A DNA stretch of 53,291 nucleotides from Prevotella sp. HJM029 (GTDB lineage Bacteria; Bacteroidota; Bacteroidia; Bacteroidales; Bacteroidaceae). The position numbers and the translations under genes are program-made. Positions 18,337-27,648 of this stretch are shown here, one piece after another (positions within the stretch are counted from its first letter, which is position 1; every line of letters begins with the position of its first letter). The notes below the pieces were generated by a model. The model searched no databases. It was not told the DNA's origin and was given only the letters and a program-made list of their open reading frames with translations. The stretch covers positions 1 through 53,291 of the forward strand of contig NZ_KK082672.1 of NCBI RefSeq assembly GCF_000599605.1, written 5' to 3'.

Positions 18337-19614
18337 TTATAATATAATGGTTTGCGCTCTGTCAGGACCTAATGATATAATCTTGATTGGTGTAGAAAGA
18401 AAGTCCGACAAGAATGCAATATAATCTCTAAATGCTATTGGAAATTCCGAGGAAGATGTGAGGTGAGTCAAATCTGTCTTCCAACCTTCAAATGTTTGAT
18501 AAATGGGGGTAACATCGTCTATCTCGTATGGGAAATCGGTTGTCGTCGTTCCATCTTTTAGCTGATAGCCCACACATGCTTTAATGGTATCAAACGTGTC
18601 GAGCACATCACTTTTCATGAGGATAAGTTGGGTCACACCATTTAACATCACAGAATAACGTAATTGTACCAAGTCTACCCAGCCACAACGCCGTTCACGT
18701 CCCGTTACAGCACCATACTCATGGCCTAAATCACGCAACTTCTTTCCTGTTTCATCAAACAATTCTGTGGGGAAAGGCCCTGATCCTACACGCGTGCAAT
18801 AGGCTTTCATGATACCATAAACCTCGCCGATTTTGTTAGGAGCAACACCCAGTCCGATGCAGGCACCCGCACTAATCGTGTTAGAAGATGTAACAAAAGG
18901 GTAGGAGCCAAAGTCAACATCGAGCATCGTACCTTGTGCTCCTTCACACAACACACGCTTCCCATGTTTGAGCATGCTATCTATTTCGTGTGAAGCATCA
19001 ACTAACTTAAAACGACGAAGATACGCTATACCCTCCATCCACACTTTCTCTTCGGCCTCAAGGGTTGAGAAATCTGTCCAACCTAATGCAGATAACATTT
19101 TTAAATGTTGTTGCTTGTGAGCCAGATACTTTTCTTGAAAATCGGAAAGAATATCGCCTACACGCAGGCCATTTCTACTCACTTTGTCTGTATAGGTAGG
19201 GCCGATTCCTTTTCCTGTAGTCCCCACTTTCTTATCGCCTTTTTGTGCTTCATAGGCTCTGTCCAATAGTCTATGCGTAGGCATGATGAGGTGAGCCTTT
19301 TTCGAGATATGTAGCCGTGTTTCCAGAGGATGTCCACTCTTTTCTAACTCAATGGCTTCTTTCATAAATAAATCTGGCGCCAGCACGACACCATTACCAA
19401 TGATGTTGATCTTTCCGCCTTGGAAAATTCCTGATGGGATAGACCGGAGTACGTATTTTTGACCTTCAAACTCCAAAGTATGCCCTGCATTGGGGCCACC
19501 TTGAAAGCGAGCAACGACATCATAGTTGGGTGTCAACACGTCAACGACCTTACCTTTTCCTTCGTCGCCCCATTGCAATCCCAGCAAGACGTCTACTTTA
19601 CTTATCGTATTCAT
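18337..19614 (-). CDS. purA: Adenylosuccinate synthase
   Basis: A 425-residue enzyme that joins IMP and aspartate using GTP, the first step from IMP to AMP. The P-loop [16 protein letters not shown] lies at about 12-27; [17 protein letters not shown], the IMP-binding [20 protein letters not shown] and VGSGPFPTE follow in family order. The GTP/aspartate loop is [12 protein letters not shown]. It leads an operon with hisS. The predicted promoter at 19774-19781 gives a leader of about 155 nt with an 8-bp hairpin, longer than for most genes in this window. Confidence 0.97.
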   Translation of the reverse strand: MNTISKVDVLLGLQWGDEGKGKVVDVLTPNYDVVARFQGGPNAGHTLEFEGQKYVLRSIPSGIFQGGKINIIGNGVVLAPDLFMKEAIELEKSGHPLETRLHISKKAHLIMPTHRLLDRAYEAQKGDKKVGTTGKGIGPTYTDKVSRNGLRVGDILSDFQEKYLAHKQQHLKMLSALGWTDFSTLEAEEKVWMEGIAYLRRFKLVDASHEIDSMLKHGKRVLCEGAQGTMLDVDFGSYPFVTSSNTISAGACIGLGVAPNKIGEVYGIMKAYCTRVGSGPFPTELFDETGKKLRDLGHEYGAVTGRERRCGWVDLVQLRYSVMLNGVTQLILMKSDVLDTFDTIKACVGYQLKDGTTTTDFPYEIDDVTPIYQTFEGWKTDLTHLTSSSEFPIAFRDYIAFLSDFLSTPIKIISLGPDRAQTIIL

Positions 19615-19781
19615 ATCGTTTGATAGAAAATTAGTTATTCTCTTATTACTTTAATTTCACTTTGTGATGGTTTCTTGTTATAGTCTTAAGAAACCAGCGT
19701 TCGGCACTAAAATGATGTACACTTGCTTCTATAAAACATTCATCCTTGAAATACCCTTGAATTTATCTTCGCACAAAGGTA
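19615..19781 (-). promoter_or_regulatory. purA promoter and long leader
   Basis: TACCTTTG on the minus strand (19774-19781) matches TAnnTTTG. Transcription from about 19769 gives a leader of about 155 nt. Within it GGTTTCTT and AAGAAACC (19669-19676 and 19688-19695) form a perfect 8-bp stem with an 11-nt loop. There is no match to a riboswitch consensus that I know. Confidence 0.55.
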
Positions 19782-19826
19782 AGCATTATAGTTTAAAGAT
19801 AAAAATATAACGCCGTTTATTTGGCT

Positions 19827-20435
19827 CTACCATTCTACAATATGTGGGAAGTGCCGACGCATTGTCTCTGCAAATTTTTCATCTGCTTCATATAGACTTA
19901 GAATGGCATTTGCCACCGTATGTTGCAGAGAAATATCGTTTGCCAAGAGTGCTTGCTGTGCTGCATGGATAAAACTTTCACATTGCGCTTCTGTCAGCAG
20001 TACGCCTTGTGTAAACAACCTTCCTACAAGATTAAAACTGCATAGTAACGTCAATGGTCTGTTGCTTTCCATCCAGCGCCAGGCCAACATGTTGGCGTAT
20101 GGTTCATGCTGTAGTAGATGCAACACAAAAATCTCAGCCAATTCTTGCGTTTCTATCTGATTCATCCACACTTCTGCGGTATGCTCTTGCAAATCTTTAA
20201 TGGGCATCAAGAGAATCGATAGTATTTTACATTCTCTGATTGGTTCTTGAAAAAGAGCCAGAGCTAATTCGGCATTTGGTGCATATTCCTTAGCAATCTC
20301 CTTTAAATCGGTCAGCGAAACGCCCCATATTAGTTTATAATTCAGCCCTTTTTGCCGCATCGATTGCGCAGCAGGTCCATTCATATACAGTCGAAAAGAT
20401 TGTTTTATCTCTCGCAATGCTTCTGTTGTGTTCAT
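19827..20435 (-). CDS. AlkD-like HEAT-repeat protein (DNA alkylation repair family)
   Basis: A 202-residue all-helical protein resembling the AlkD/DNA alkylation repair family, which folds as HEAT-like repeats around DNA. Family features are GVSLTDLKEIAKEYAPN, CKILSILLM and LAWRWMESNRPLTLLCSFNLVGRLF. In characterised AlkD enzymes a Trp/Asp pair and an Arg surround the lesion. I see the tryptophans, but not the Asp and Arg in clear register, so glycosylase activity is uncertain. It lies 11 bp downstream of the DPP III gene and is likely co-transcribed with it. Confidence 0.72.
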   Translation of the reverse strand: MNTTEALREIKQSFRLYMNGPAAQSMRQKGLNYKLIWGVSLTDLKEIAKEYAPNAELALALFQEPIRECKILSILLMPIKDLQEHTAEVWMNQIETQELAEIFVLHLLQHEPYANMLAWRWMESNRPLTLLCSFNLVGRLFTQGVLLTEAQCESFIHAAQQALLANDISLQHTVANAILSLYEADEKFAETMRRHFPHIVEW

Positions 20436-20446
20436 TTTTGTTCTCT

Positions 20447-22381
20447 TTAAAATTCGCTTGAATAGCGCATCATTTGGTGTGTATAACTTTCAGTATAGTC
20501 AATCGTGACGTCTACAACCTGCCCTGTTTCTCCATAGACAGGTTTCATCCAGGGATTAATAAAACCTTTATAGGGCGAAATGTTGAGTCGTTGATAACGT
20601 TCGAGCATTTCTTGATGGAGTGCCTTGTCAATATGAATAGCATATTTCTCAACGAGCCATCGCGCTTGTTCAAAATCTCCTTCGCTCTTTATGCGTTGTA
20701 TTTCTTTGAGTTGGAATGCAAAAATCTCGCGCAATTTGGCATAGTCTTTTATGGCTATAAAATGTTTATTTTCATGTTCTACAATCTCTATAGTCTCGTG
20801 ATTTGCATCTAAAGCGACAGCCCAATTAGCTATTAAAGCCCTGTTTCGCATGTGGTCTTCCTCAATGTCCTCGCCCAGCTTGATGCGCACGCACTGTGTG
20901 AGCAGCCCATTTTGCATATAAGTATAATACTGACTTTTATAAGCCTCTTGATTGGGAGTGAGCCCCAATTCCACCAACTTCTCATCGGCAATGTAATATA
21001 AACCAAACAAATCGGCACGCGCTTCTTCTATCGTATTGCCATAAGCTTTGAGGGCATTCGAAGGCGTGGTGGGTAGCATTTGCCCGCTGCCATGTCCCAA
21101 GCATTCGTGCAAATCGGTATGCAAATCGTCGCAGCAATCGCCATATTGCCGTATCAACTGCAACGTTGGTTCATCAATAACAAATTCCTCCATAAAACCA
21201 CTATGCCGCGAGGCTTTGTTATAGGCATCTGTAATGTTGCTGATGGTGATGCTTTTCGAACCATATTCAGCCCTGATCCAGTCGGCATTCGGCAGGTTGA
21301 TGCCAATGGCTGTCGATGGATATTCATCGCCACCGAGCATTGCTGCACAAATGACATTTGCGGTAATGCCTTTCACAGTTTTCTTTTTAAAGGCATTATC
21401 GACAGGCGAATGGTCTTCAAACCATTGCGCATTTTGACTGATAAGTTGCGTGCGTCGGGTTGCTTCGTGGTTTTTATATTCTACCAATCCTTCCCAAGAG
21501 CCTTTTAACCCCAAGGGATCAGCATAGACCTCAATAAAACCATTAATAAAATCGACATCGCCCGCCTGCGCTTTGAGCCACTCAATGGTATAGGCATTAA
21601 ACACTTCTAAGTCGCCCGTCTGATAATACCGGATTAAAAGAGCTATCACCTTTCGCTGCTGATCATTTTCGGCACAGTCTTTGGCTAAAGTCAGCCAATA
21701 GATGATTTGGCTTATTTTATCGCCATAATACTCCCCCGCACGATAGCATTGCGCCACAATCTCATTACCCTTCTTGATGAGCCGTGTGTTTAAGCCATGT
21801 GAAATGCGGTTGTTTTCCGAGTGCTTTTTCTCGGCAGCATAATAGGCTTCCACTTCTTGCTGCGTCAAGTTTTCATAAAAGTTGCATGCCGAGGAGCGGA
21901 CAAGATCTACACCATCACGCTTATTTACACGCTTTGGCATGAATGTTTTGTCGAAAAGTAATTGACGCATAAGTGGCAGCGTCGCATCTTTCTCATGCGC
22001 TGTTTGAAAGCCTAAGGTGGAGAAGGGGAGTACTTGGTAGAGCGAAGTGAAAAACGACTCGCTAAACTGGGGCTCAATCTTGTCATAGCTGTAATGATGA
22101 TAAATGCCACTCGAAAACCAGATGCGTTTAAGATAGACGACAAGTTGCTGAAACGCCTCGGTGTCGCGTGGCCCTGTGTAGTGCTCGAAAATGCTCTCTA
22201 GCACCCTCCTGACCATGAGATTGTAGCGCCCGAATTGGTCAAACGTGATATCGCGACCAGCTAAAGCTGCTTGGGATAAGTAATAAATATAAACTTTCTG
22301 CTGCCGTGTGAGTTGTTTAAATCCTGTCAACTCATAGCGTAACATTTGTATGTCGGCAAATTTTTCGTCAATATAATTCAT
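20447..22381 (-). CDS. Dipeptidyl peptidase III (family M49)
   Basis: A 644-residue zinc exopeptidase that removes dipeptides from the N-terminus of short peptides. The M49 zinc motif HEXXGH is present as HECLGHGSG at about residue 425, and the second motif EEARADLFGLYY supplies the further zinc-binding glutamate. NADWIRAEYGSKSITISNI and the C-terminal INPWMKPVYG also fit the bacterial branch. There is no signal peptide or lipobox, so it should be cytoplasmic, where it would recycle dipeptides from protein turnover or imported peptides. No good promoter is visible in the short gap before it, which is mostly the terminator of the AraC gene. Confidence 0.92.
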   Translation of the reverse strand: MNYIDEKFADIQMLRYELTGFKQLTRQQKVYIYYLSQAALAGRDITFDQFGRYNLMVRRVLESIFEHYTGPRDTEAFQQLVVYLKRIWFSSGIYHHYSYDKIEPQFSESFFTSLYQVLPFSTLGFQTAHEKDATLPLMRQLLFDKTFMPKRVNKRDGVDLVRSSACNFYENLTQQEVEAYYAAEKKHSENNRISHGLNTRLIKKGNEIVAQCYRAGEYYGDKISQIIYWLTLAKDCAENDQQRKVIALLIRYYQTGDLEVFNAYTIEWLKAQAGDVDFINGFIEVYADPLGLKGSWEGLVEYKNHEATRRTQLISQNAQWFEDHSPVDNAFKKKTVKGITANVICAAMLGGDEYPSTAIGINLPNADWIRAEYGSKSITISNITDAYNKASRHSGFMEEFVIDEPTLQLIRQYGDCCDDLHTDLHECLGHGSGQMLPTTPSNALKAYGNTIEEARADLFGLYYIADEKLVELGLTPNQEAYKSQYYTYMQNGLLTQCVRIKLGEDIEEDHMRNRALIANWAVALDANHETIEIVEHENKHFIAIKDYAKLREIFAFQLKEIQRIKSEGDFEQARWLVEKYAIHIDKALHQEMLERYQRLNISPYKGFINPWMKPVYGETGQVVDVTIDYTESYTHQMMRYSSEF

Positions 22382-22407
22382 TTGTTGATATACTAAAAAA
22401 TTAAAAA

Positions 22408-22442
22408 GTCCACAGCAAGATTTTTTATGTTCTTCTGTGGAC
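22408..22442 (-). terminator. Intrinsic terminator of the AraC-type gene
   Basis: On the minus strand GTCCACAG and CTGTGGAC form a perfect 8-bp stem (arms 22435-22442 and 22408-22415) followed by a T-rich run (CTTTTTAATTTTTT). It lies 21 bp after the AraC-type stop. Confidence 0.8.
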
Positions 22443-22462
22443 AGTTTTGTTTTGAATAGTGT

Positions 22463-22963
22463 TTACGCATTTTTGTCAAGTGTCTTAACTTTGTTCTTCG
22501 TTCCAGGTTTTCTACCACGTTTCTTGGGTTCAGCATTCAGGCGGGGATGACTGCGAAAGTTGGCTAACTTATATTCCCGCGGCGTGCACCCATTGATTTT
22601 GAAGAAAGCAGCATAAAACGATTGACGATTAGCAAATCCAACCATATCTGAGATTTCTTCCATGTTTAGGTGTTTATAACGTCGATCGACAAGCAAGGTC
22701 ATCGCTTCTTCAATGCGATACTTGTTGACGAGCGATGTGTAATTCATGTGGAATCTCACATTCACAACGGCTGAGATGTAGCGGGTATTGGTTCCTAAGT
22801 CGGTTGCTAATTGCTTGGCAGAATAATCTCTATCCTTATACTTTTTTTGGATAAGAATAGTGTTGAGAATCTTCTCTTTCAATTCATCCATCAATTTCGG
22901 ATTGACTAAGGTGCGATAGGCCGCTTCTTTCTCCCGCTTCTCGGTAATATTATACTTCGCCAT
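22463..22963 (-). CDS. AraC-type transcription regulator with AT-hook-like tail
   Basis: A 166-residue protein built almost entirely of an AraC/XylS double helix-turn-helix. The first HTH is SAKQLATDLGTNTRYISAVV; the second is MEEISDMVGFANRQSFYAAF followed by FKINGCTPREYK. There is no receiver or cupin sensor domain. The C-terminus has KKRGRKPGTKNK, which resembles an AT-hook (core RGRKP) and could grip AT-rich minor groove. The frame extends to a TTG at 22999, but that lies within the promoter element TATTTTTG (22997-23004), so ATG 22963 is right. A related but broken copy lies directly upstream. Targets are unknown. Confidence 0.85.
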   Translation of the reverse strand: MAKYNITEKREKEAAYRTLVNPKLMDELKEKILNTILIQKKYKDRDYSAKQLATDLGTNTRYISAVVNVRFHMNYTSLVNKYRIEEAMTLLVDRRYKHLNMEEISDMVGFANRQSFYAAFFKINGCTPREYKLANFRSHPRLNAEPKKRGRKPGTKNKVKTLDKNA

Positions 22964-22996
22964 AATACTAAATTTAACTGATTTCTTATGTCTTCG

Positions 22997-23004
22997 CAAA
23001 AATA
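22997..23004 (-). promoter_or_regulatory. -7 element of the AraC-type gene
   Basis: The minus strand reads TATTTTTG, a full match to TAnnTTTG, giving a leader of about 30 nt. It settles the start at 22963 over 22999. Confidence 0.65.
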
Positions 23005-23047
23005 TATAAAATAATCAATAAATCAAATCTTTTGTACAATTATTTTG

Positions 23048-23377
23048 CTAAAAGCAGTCCTTTCCCAACTTTTCTTTGTCTTTACGATGGTTTATGTTTG
23101 TAATTATACCTTTTTTTACGCATTTCCACTCCATGATTCTATATTTCCACAGGCTGTCGTGCTCGGCATTTTCACGTTCTTGAGAAGGCGGATAGTTGTA
23201 GTCGCGTTGAAACATATAATAAAGGCTGGTGCGCAATCCGGCTCCACTGCGCCGAGCCACTTCGCTCATGGACATATCGGTGTAGCGCAGCAGCAGACTG
23301 GCTGTGCGCAAAATCCATCTCAGGTGGAATTGTTCTTGCCTTTTGAAAAGTGGGTTGTGGAACGTGGAAATGGCATG
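23048..23377 (-). pseudogene. N-terminally truncated AraC-type HTH remnant
   Basis: The reading frame stays open from directly after the thrA stop codon to 23048 but has no ATG near a sensible start; TTG 23311 is the first weak candidate. The encoded stretch WILRTASLLLRYTDMSMSEV then ARRSG, and later TSLYYMFQRDYNYPPSQE, aligns with the second helix-turn-helix of the neighbouring regulator (YRIEEAMTLL, MEEISDMVGF, SFYAAFF, CTPREYK). The first helix-turn-helix is missing, and the segment after SG is atypical. It looks like a decayed paralogue whose 5' part was lost where thrA now ends. A short expressed protein cannot be excluded. Confidence 0.6.
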
Positions 23378-25813
23378 TCAGATGTTAGCTATTGACATGA
23401 TATTGGCAAACACGCCGGCCGCCGTGACGCTGGCTCCTGCACCATAGCCCTGGATGAGCATGGGATACTCTTTATAGCGTGCAGTAGTGAGCAGTACGAT
23501 GTTGTTGCTACCTTCCAACTGATAGAGTGGATGGCTATGGGGGACAGCCTTCAATGCCACCGACGTTTTCTGCCCATCCATTGTGGCCACGAAGCGCCAA
23601 CGCTTGCCTTCGCGCTCAAGCTGCAGGCGTTTAGCCTCAAATTCTGTATCCAACAGTGGTAGCATCTGCCAAAATTCATCGAGCGTACCCTCAAAATAGT
23701 GCTGTGGAATGAAAAGTTGCTTGTCGACATCAGCTTGTTCGACAACATAGCCTGCCTCGCGGGCAAGGATGACCAACTTACGTACTACGTCGATGCCACT
23801 GAGATCAATACGTGGATCGGGCTCGCTGTAGCCCATTGCTTGGGCACGCCGCACGGCTTCAGAGAAGGGCACCTCGGCACTGATTTCGTTGAAAATGAAG
23901 TTGAGCGTGCCGCTCAGCACGGCCTCGATGCGCAGAATTTGGTCGCCCGAGTTGCGCAGGTCGTTGATGGTGCTGATGATGGGGAGGCCGGCGCCCACAT
24001 TGGTTTCGTAGCGGAATTTCACGCCGCGTTGCAGCGCCGTTTGCTTGAGTGCGGCATACGTGTTGAATGGTCCGCTGGCCGCAATCTTGTTGGCTGCGAT
24101 GATGCTGATGTTGTGGTCGAGAAATTGCTGATAGAGCGCGGCAATGTCTTGGCTGGCGGTGCAATCCACAAACACGCTGTTGAACATGTTCATCTCGGTG
24201 ATGGTGTTGCGCAATGTTTCGGGCGTGCTAAGTTGAGCTGTTTGCAATGCCTCATGATAATGGTCTAAATAGAGACCCTCGCGGTTGAAGATGGCACGTT
24301 TTGAGCTAGCTATGCCCACCACATTTAGTTGCAGTTGGTTGCGCGCTTTGAGTGTTTCGTATTGTTGGCGGATTTGCTCGATTAGTTTTCCGCCCACGGT
24401 TCCCACACCGCAGATAAACAGATTGAGCACCTTGTATTCGGAGAGGAAGAACGAGTCGTGGATGACGTTGAGCGCCTTGCGCAGGCTCTCGCTTTTTACC
24501 ACAAACGAGATATTGGTTTCGCTCGCCCCTTGTGCGCAGGCGATGACGCTGATGCCGCTTCGTCCCAAAGTGCCGAAAAGTTTGCCCGCGCTTCCGGGCA
24601 AGTCCTTCATGTTGGCTCCCACGATGGCTACAGTGGCCAAACCGCGCTTGATATGCATGGGGAACATGGCACCATCTTCGATCTCGGCGGCAAAGGTTTC
24701 GTTGAGCACTTGTGCGGCTTTTTCGGCATCTTCGTCACGTACACCGATACTTGTAGAGTTCTCAGACGATGCCTGCGCCACCATAAACACGCTGATGCCC
24801 CGATTGGCCAGGGCGGTGAAGATGCGCCGGTTGACACCAATCACGCCCACCATTGAGAGGCCGGTGACGGTAATAAGCGCCGTGCCATTGATGGAGCTGA
24901 TACCCTTGATAGGTTTATGGTCATCGCTAATCTCGGCCTTTATAGTGGTACCGGGATTCGTGGGGTTGAAGGTGTTTTTAACTTTGATGGGAATGTTCTT
25001 CACGCAAACGGGATAGATGGTTGGCGGATAGACCACCTTGGCACCGAAATTGCACAGCTCCATGGCCTCGATGTAGCTGAGTTCGGCAATGGTGTAGGCT
25101 TCTTTGATGACGCGTGGGTCGGCTGTCATAAAGCCGTTGACATCGGTCCAAATCTCTAACACCTCAGCATCCAAAGCCGCAGCGATGATGGCGGCTGTGT
25201 AGTCGCTTCCTCCACGCCCGAGGTTGGTAATCTCGCCCGTGTCGCGGTCGGTGCTGATGAAACCTGGCACCAAGGCAATGTGAGGCTGCTGGGCAAATGT
25301 TTGCTTCACCAATTGGTTGGTGAGCTCGTTGTCTAACATGTTTTTGTGATTGGTGCGCTCTGTTTTGATAAATCTGCGGCTGTCAAACCATTGTGCATCC
25401 TCTATGAGTGTGGCAACAATGAGGCTCGACAGACGTTCGCCATAACTCACAATCGTATTGGTGGTTTTCTCACTGAGGTCGTGCACCAGATAAACGCCAA
25501 AATAGATGCTACGGAGTTGCTCAAACAAGGAGTCTAATTGCTGTGCTAACTGTTGCCGCACGTCTGTGTTGCCTATGATACAAGCAATCATGTTGTGATG
25601 GCGTGCAACCATGGCGTCGAATGATGCTTTCCATTCGTCACGATGTTGCTGCGCCAATAGCGAAGTGGCCAACAGCTGGTCGGTGATGCCACCTAAAGCA
25701 CTCACCACCACGACAACATCGCCATGCTGCGCTTCATTTTCAACAATCTGTTTTAGGCTCAGAATACTTTCTACAGAGCCTACGGATGTTCCTCCAAATT
25801 TTAATACCTTCAT
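23378..25813 (-). CDS. thrA: Bifunctional aspartate kinase / homoserine dehydrogenase
   Basis: An 811-residue fusion that catalyses the first and third steps from aspartate to threonine, methionine and lysine. The kinase half begins MKVLKFGGTSVGSVESI and has RGGSDYTAAIIA and IWTDVNGFMTADPR. Two ACT regions (about 315-455; TVTGLSMVGVIGVNRRIF, VAIVGANMKD) suggest allosteric control by threonine. The dehydrogenase half starts near residue 465 with FICGVGTVGGKLIEQIR and includes NKIAASG, GAGLPII and the catalytic-region SGTLNFIFNE. Family length is about 820. The longer frame to 25945 runs through the promoter (25863-25870), so ATG 25813 is used. No thrB or thrC is adjacent. Confidence 0.96.
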   Translation of the reverse strand: MKVLKFGGTSVGSVESILSLKQIVENEAQHGDVVVVVSALGGITDQLLATSLLAQQHRDEWKASFDAMVARHHNMIACIIGNTDVRQQLAQQLDSLFEQLRSIYFGVYLVHDLSEKTTNTIVSYGERLSSLIVATLIEDAQWFDSRRFIKTERTNHKNMLDNELTNQLVKQTFAQQPHIALVPGFISTDRDTGEITNLGRGGSDYTAAIIAAALDAEVLEIWTDVNGFMTADPRVIKEAYTIAELSYIEAMELCNFGAKVVYPPTIYPVCVKNIPIKVKNTFNPTNPGTTIKAEISDDHKPIKGISSINGTALITVTGLSMVGVIGVNRRIFTALANRGISVFMVAQASSENSTSIGVRDEDAEKAAQVLNETFAAEIEDGAMFPMHIKRGLATVAIVGANMKDLPGSAGKLFGTLGRSGISVIACAQGASETNISFVVKSESLRKALNVIHDSFFLSEYKVLNLFICGVGTVGGKLIEQIRQQYETLKARNQLQLNVVGIASSKRAIFNREGLYLDHYHEALQTAQLSTPETLRNTITEMNMFNSVFVDCTASQDIAALYQQFLDHNISIIAANKIAASGPFNTYAALKQTALQRGVKFRYETNVGAGLPIISTINDLRNSGDQILRIEAVLSGTLNFIFNEISAEVPFSEAVRRAQAMGYSEPDPRIDLSGIDVVRKLVILAREAGYVVEQADVDKQLFIPQHYFEGTLDEFWQMLPLLDTEFEAKRLQLEREGKRWRFVATMDGQKTSVALKAVPHSHPLYQLEGSNNIVLLTTARYKEYPMLIQGYGAGASVTAAGVFANIMSIANI

Positions 25814-25862
25814 GAAAAATACATTTAAATTGGGAATGATGTTACCCCCGAAGAGCACGATG

Positions 25863-25870
25863 CAAAAATA
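25863..25870 (-). promoter_or_regulatory. -7 element of thrA
   Basis: The minus strand reads TATTTTTG. The leader would be about 45 nt. It is divergent from the element at 25935-25942, 65 bp away. Confidence 0.65.
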
Positions 25871-25934
25871 CGAATTATTGCGCGCATCCCCAACAAAAAG
25901 GGCGAGAGATTGCGAGGGTGTGGCCATTTTTGGG

Positions 25935-25942
25935 TAACTTTG
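25935..25942 (+). promoter_or_regulatory. -7 element of the FAD oxidoreductase, start codon 5 bp away
   Basis: TAACTTTG matches TAnnTTTG and is followed by CACGC and the ATG at 25948. This spacing predicts a leaderless transcript, the same geometry as at 6785-6798. Confidence 0.65.
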
Positions 25943-25947
25943 CACGC

Positions 25948-27534
25948 ATGATTCAAGAATGGCAAATAAGAGTTACACCTGCCGTAGCATTTACGGAAGA
26001 CAGCATCAAGGCCTATGTGGCAGAGACGCATGGCATTGATGTGCGCACCATTCACCAGGTGCGTGTGTTGCGGCGCAGTATTGATGCACGGCAACGGCAG
26101 ATTTTTATCAATCTCAAAGTGCGCGTTTACATCAATGAGTTTCCGCAAGACGAGCCGTTTGCGCGTGTCGATTATCCCGATGTTTCGGGCAAACCATCGG
26201 TTGTTGTGGTGGGTGCCGGCCCGGGTGGCTTGTTTGCAGCACTTCGGCTGATTGAATTGGGCTTGCGTCCTATTGTGCTGGAACGTGGAAAGAATGTGCG
26301 CGACCGCAAGAAGGATTTGGCACTCATCACGAAGACGCAGCAGGTGGATGCCACGAGCAATTACAGTTTTGGTGAGGGTGGAGCTGGAGCCTACAGCGAT
26401 GGCAAGCTCTACACGCGCAGCAAAAAGCGCGGCAGCGTGGAGAAGATTTTGCAAGTGTTTTGTCAGCATGGTGCTTCTGAAGCCATTCTCTCGGATGTGC
26501 ACCCCCATATAGGCACTGATAAGCTGCCACGCGTGATAGAGGCCATGCGCAACACCATTTTGCAATGTGGTGGCGAAGTGCATTTCCTCACGCAAATGAC
26601 GCGGCTTTTAATACAAGGTGAAGAAGTGGTGGGCGTGGAAGCCCATGACTTGCAAAACGGTGCACAACGCACGTTCCGCGGACCTGTGATTTTGGCTACG
26701 GGGCACAGCGCACGCGATGTCTACCGCTATTTGCACGATGCCAACATCGAAATCGAAGCCAAAGGCATAGCCGTGGGCGTGCGTTTGGAGCACCCCAGCC
26801 AGCTTATCGACCAAATTCAATATCACAACAAAAATGGTCGTGGCCGCTATCTTCCTGCAGCCGAATATTCGTTTGTGACCCAGGCGCAAGGCCGTGGCGT
26901 CTATAGTTTCTGCATGTGTCCGGGCGGTTTTGTTATTCCTGCCGCCACCGACAAACAGCAGATTGTGGTGAACGGCATGAGTCCCAGCAACCGCGGCACA
27001 GCATGGAGCAACAGTGGCATGGTGGTGCAGATGGAACCGCAAGATTGTCAGCAGGCCTTTGCCGAAGCTGGTGATGATGCCTTGTGCGTGATGCGCTTTC
27101 AAGAGCATGTAGAACGGCTCTGCTGGCAACAAGGCAACATGCGGCAAACCGCACCGGCACAGCGCATGGCCGACTTTGTGAATGGTCGGCTGAGCTATGA
27201 TTTGCCCAAAAGTTCTTATGCCCCCGGATTGGTGAGCAGTCCCCTGCATTTTTGGCTTCCGCCTTTCATTGTGCAACGCTTGCAAGAGGGTTTTAAAACC
27301 TTTGGGCGGCAAGCGCATGGCTTTCTCACCAATGAAGCGGTGATGATGGCCGTCGAGACCCGAACATCGAGCCCTGTCCGCATTTTACGCAACCGCGAAA
27401 CCTTGCAGCACGTGCGCCTGCGGGGACTTTTCCCTTGTGGCGAAGGAGCAGGCTATGCCGGTGGCATCGTTTCTGCGGGTATGGATGGCGAACGCTGTGC
27501 CGAGATGGCGCAACACTATGTCGACGGCTTGTAG
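25948..27534 (+). CDS. NAD(P)/FAD-dependent oxidoreductase (COG2509-like)
   Basis: A 528-residue flavoprotein of unknown substrate. An N-terminal domain of about 85 residues (IQEWQIRVTPAVAF, VRVLRRSIDARQRQIFINL) precedes the FAD-binding loop VVVVGAGPGGLFAALRL near residue 88. NYSFGEGGAGAYSDGKLYTR and VILATGHSARDVY follow, and the C-terminal FAD contact is GLFPCGEGAGYAGGIVSAGM. This order is that of the uncharacterised FAD dehydrogenase group COG2509. The frame extends to 25918, but those codons overlap the promoter. It stands alone between a divergent thrA and array C, so context gives no clue to its role. Confidence 0.88.
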   Translation: MIQEWQIRVTPAVAFTEDSIKAYVAETHGIDVRTIHQVRVLRRSIDARQRQIFINLKVRVYINEFPQDEPFARVDYPDVSGKPSVVVVGAGPGGLFAALRLIELGLRPIVLERGKNVRDRKKDLALITKTQQVDATSNYSFGEGGAGAYSDGKLYTRSKKRGSVEKILQVFCQHGASEAILSDVHPHIGTDKLPRVIEAMRNTILQCGGEVHFLTQMTRLLIQGEEVVGVEAHDLQNGAQRTFRGPVILATGHSARDVYRYLHDANIEIEAKGIAVGVRLEHPSQLIDQIQYHNKNGRGRYLPAAEYSFVTQAQGRGVYSFCMCPGGFVIPAATDKQQIVVNGMSPSNRGTAWSNSGMVVQMEPQDCQQAFAEAGDDALCVMRFQEHVERLCWQQGNMRQTAPAQRMADFVNGRLSYDLPKSSYAPGLVSSPLHFWLPPFIVQRLQEGFKTFGRQAHGFLTNEAVMMAVETRTSSPVRILRNRETLQHVRLRGLFPCGEGAGYAGGIVSAGMDGERCAEMAQHYVDGL

Positions 27535-27648
27535 CAGCTATCGGTCGCTTCTTTTCCTTTGTTCTCGTTCCCAAATACAATGCAATAAGAAGTCGTCGCA
27601 TCCGCTTTTAAAAACGGATGCGATGTGCTATTTCCCGATACCTAAAAC

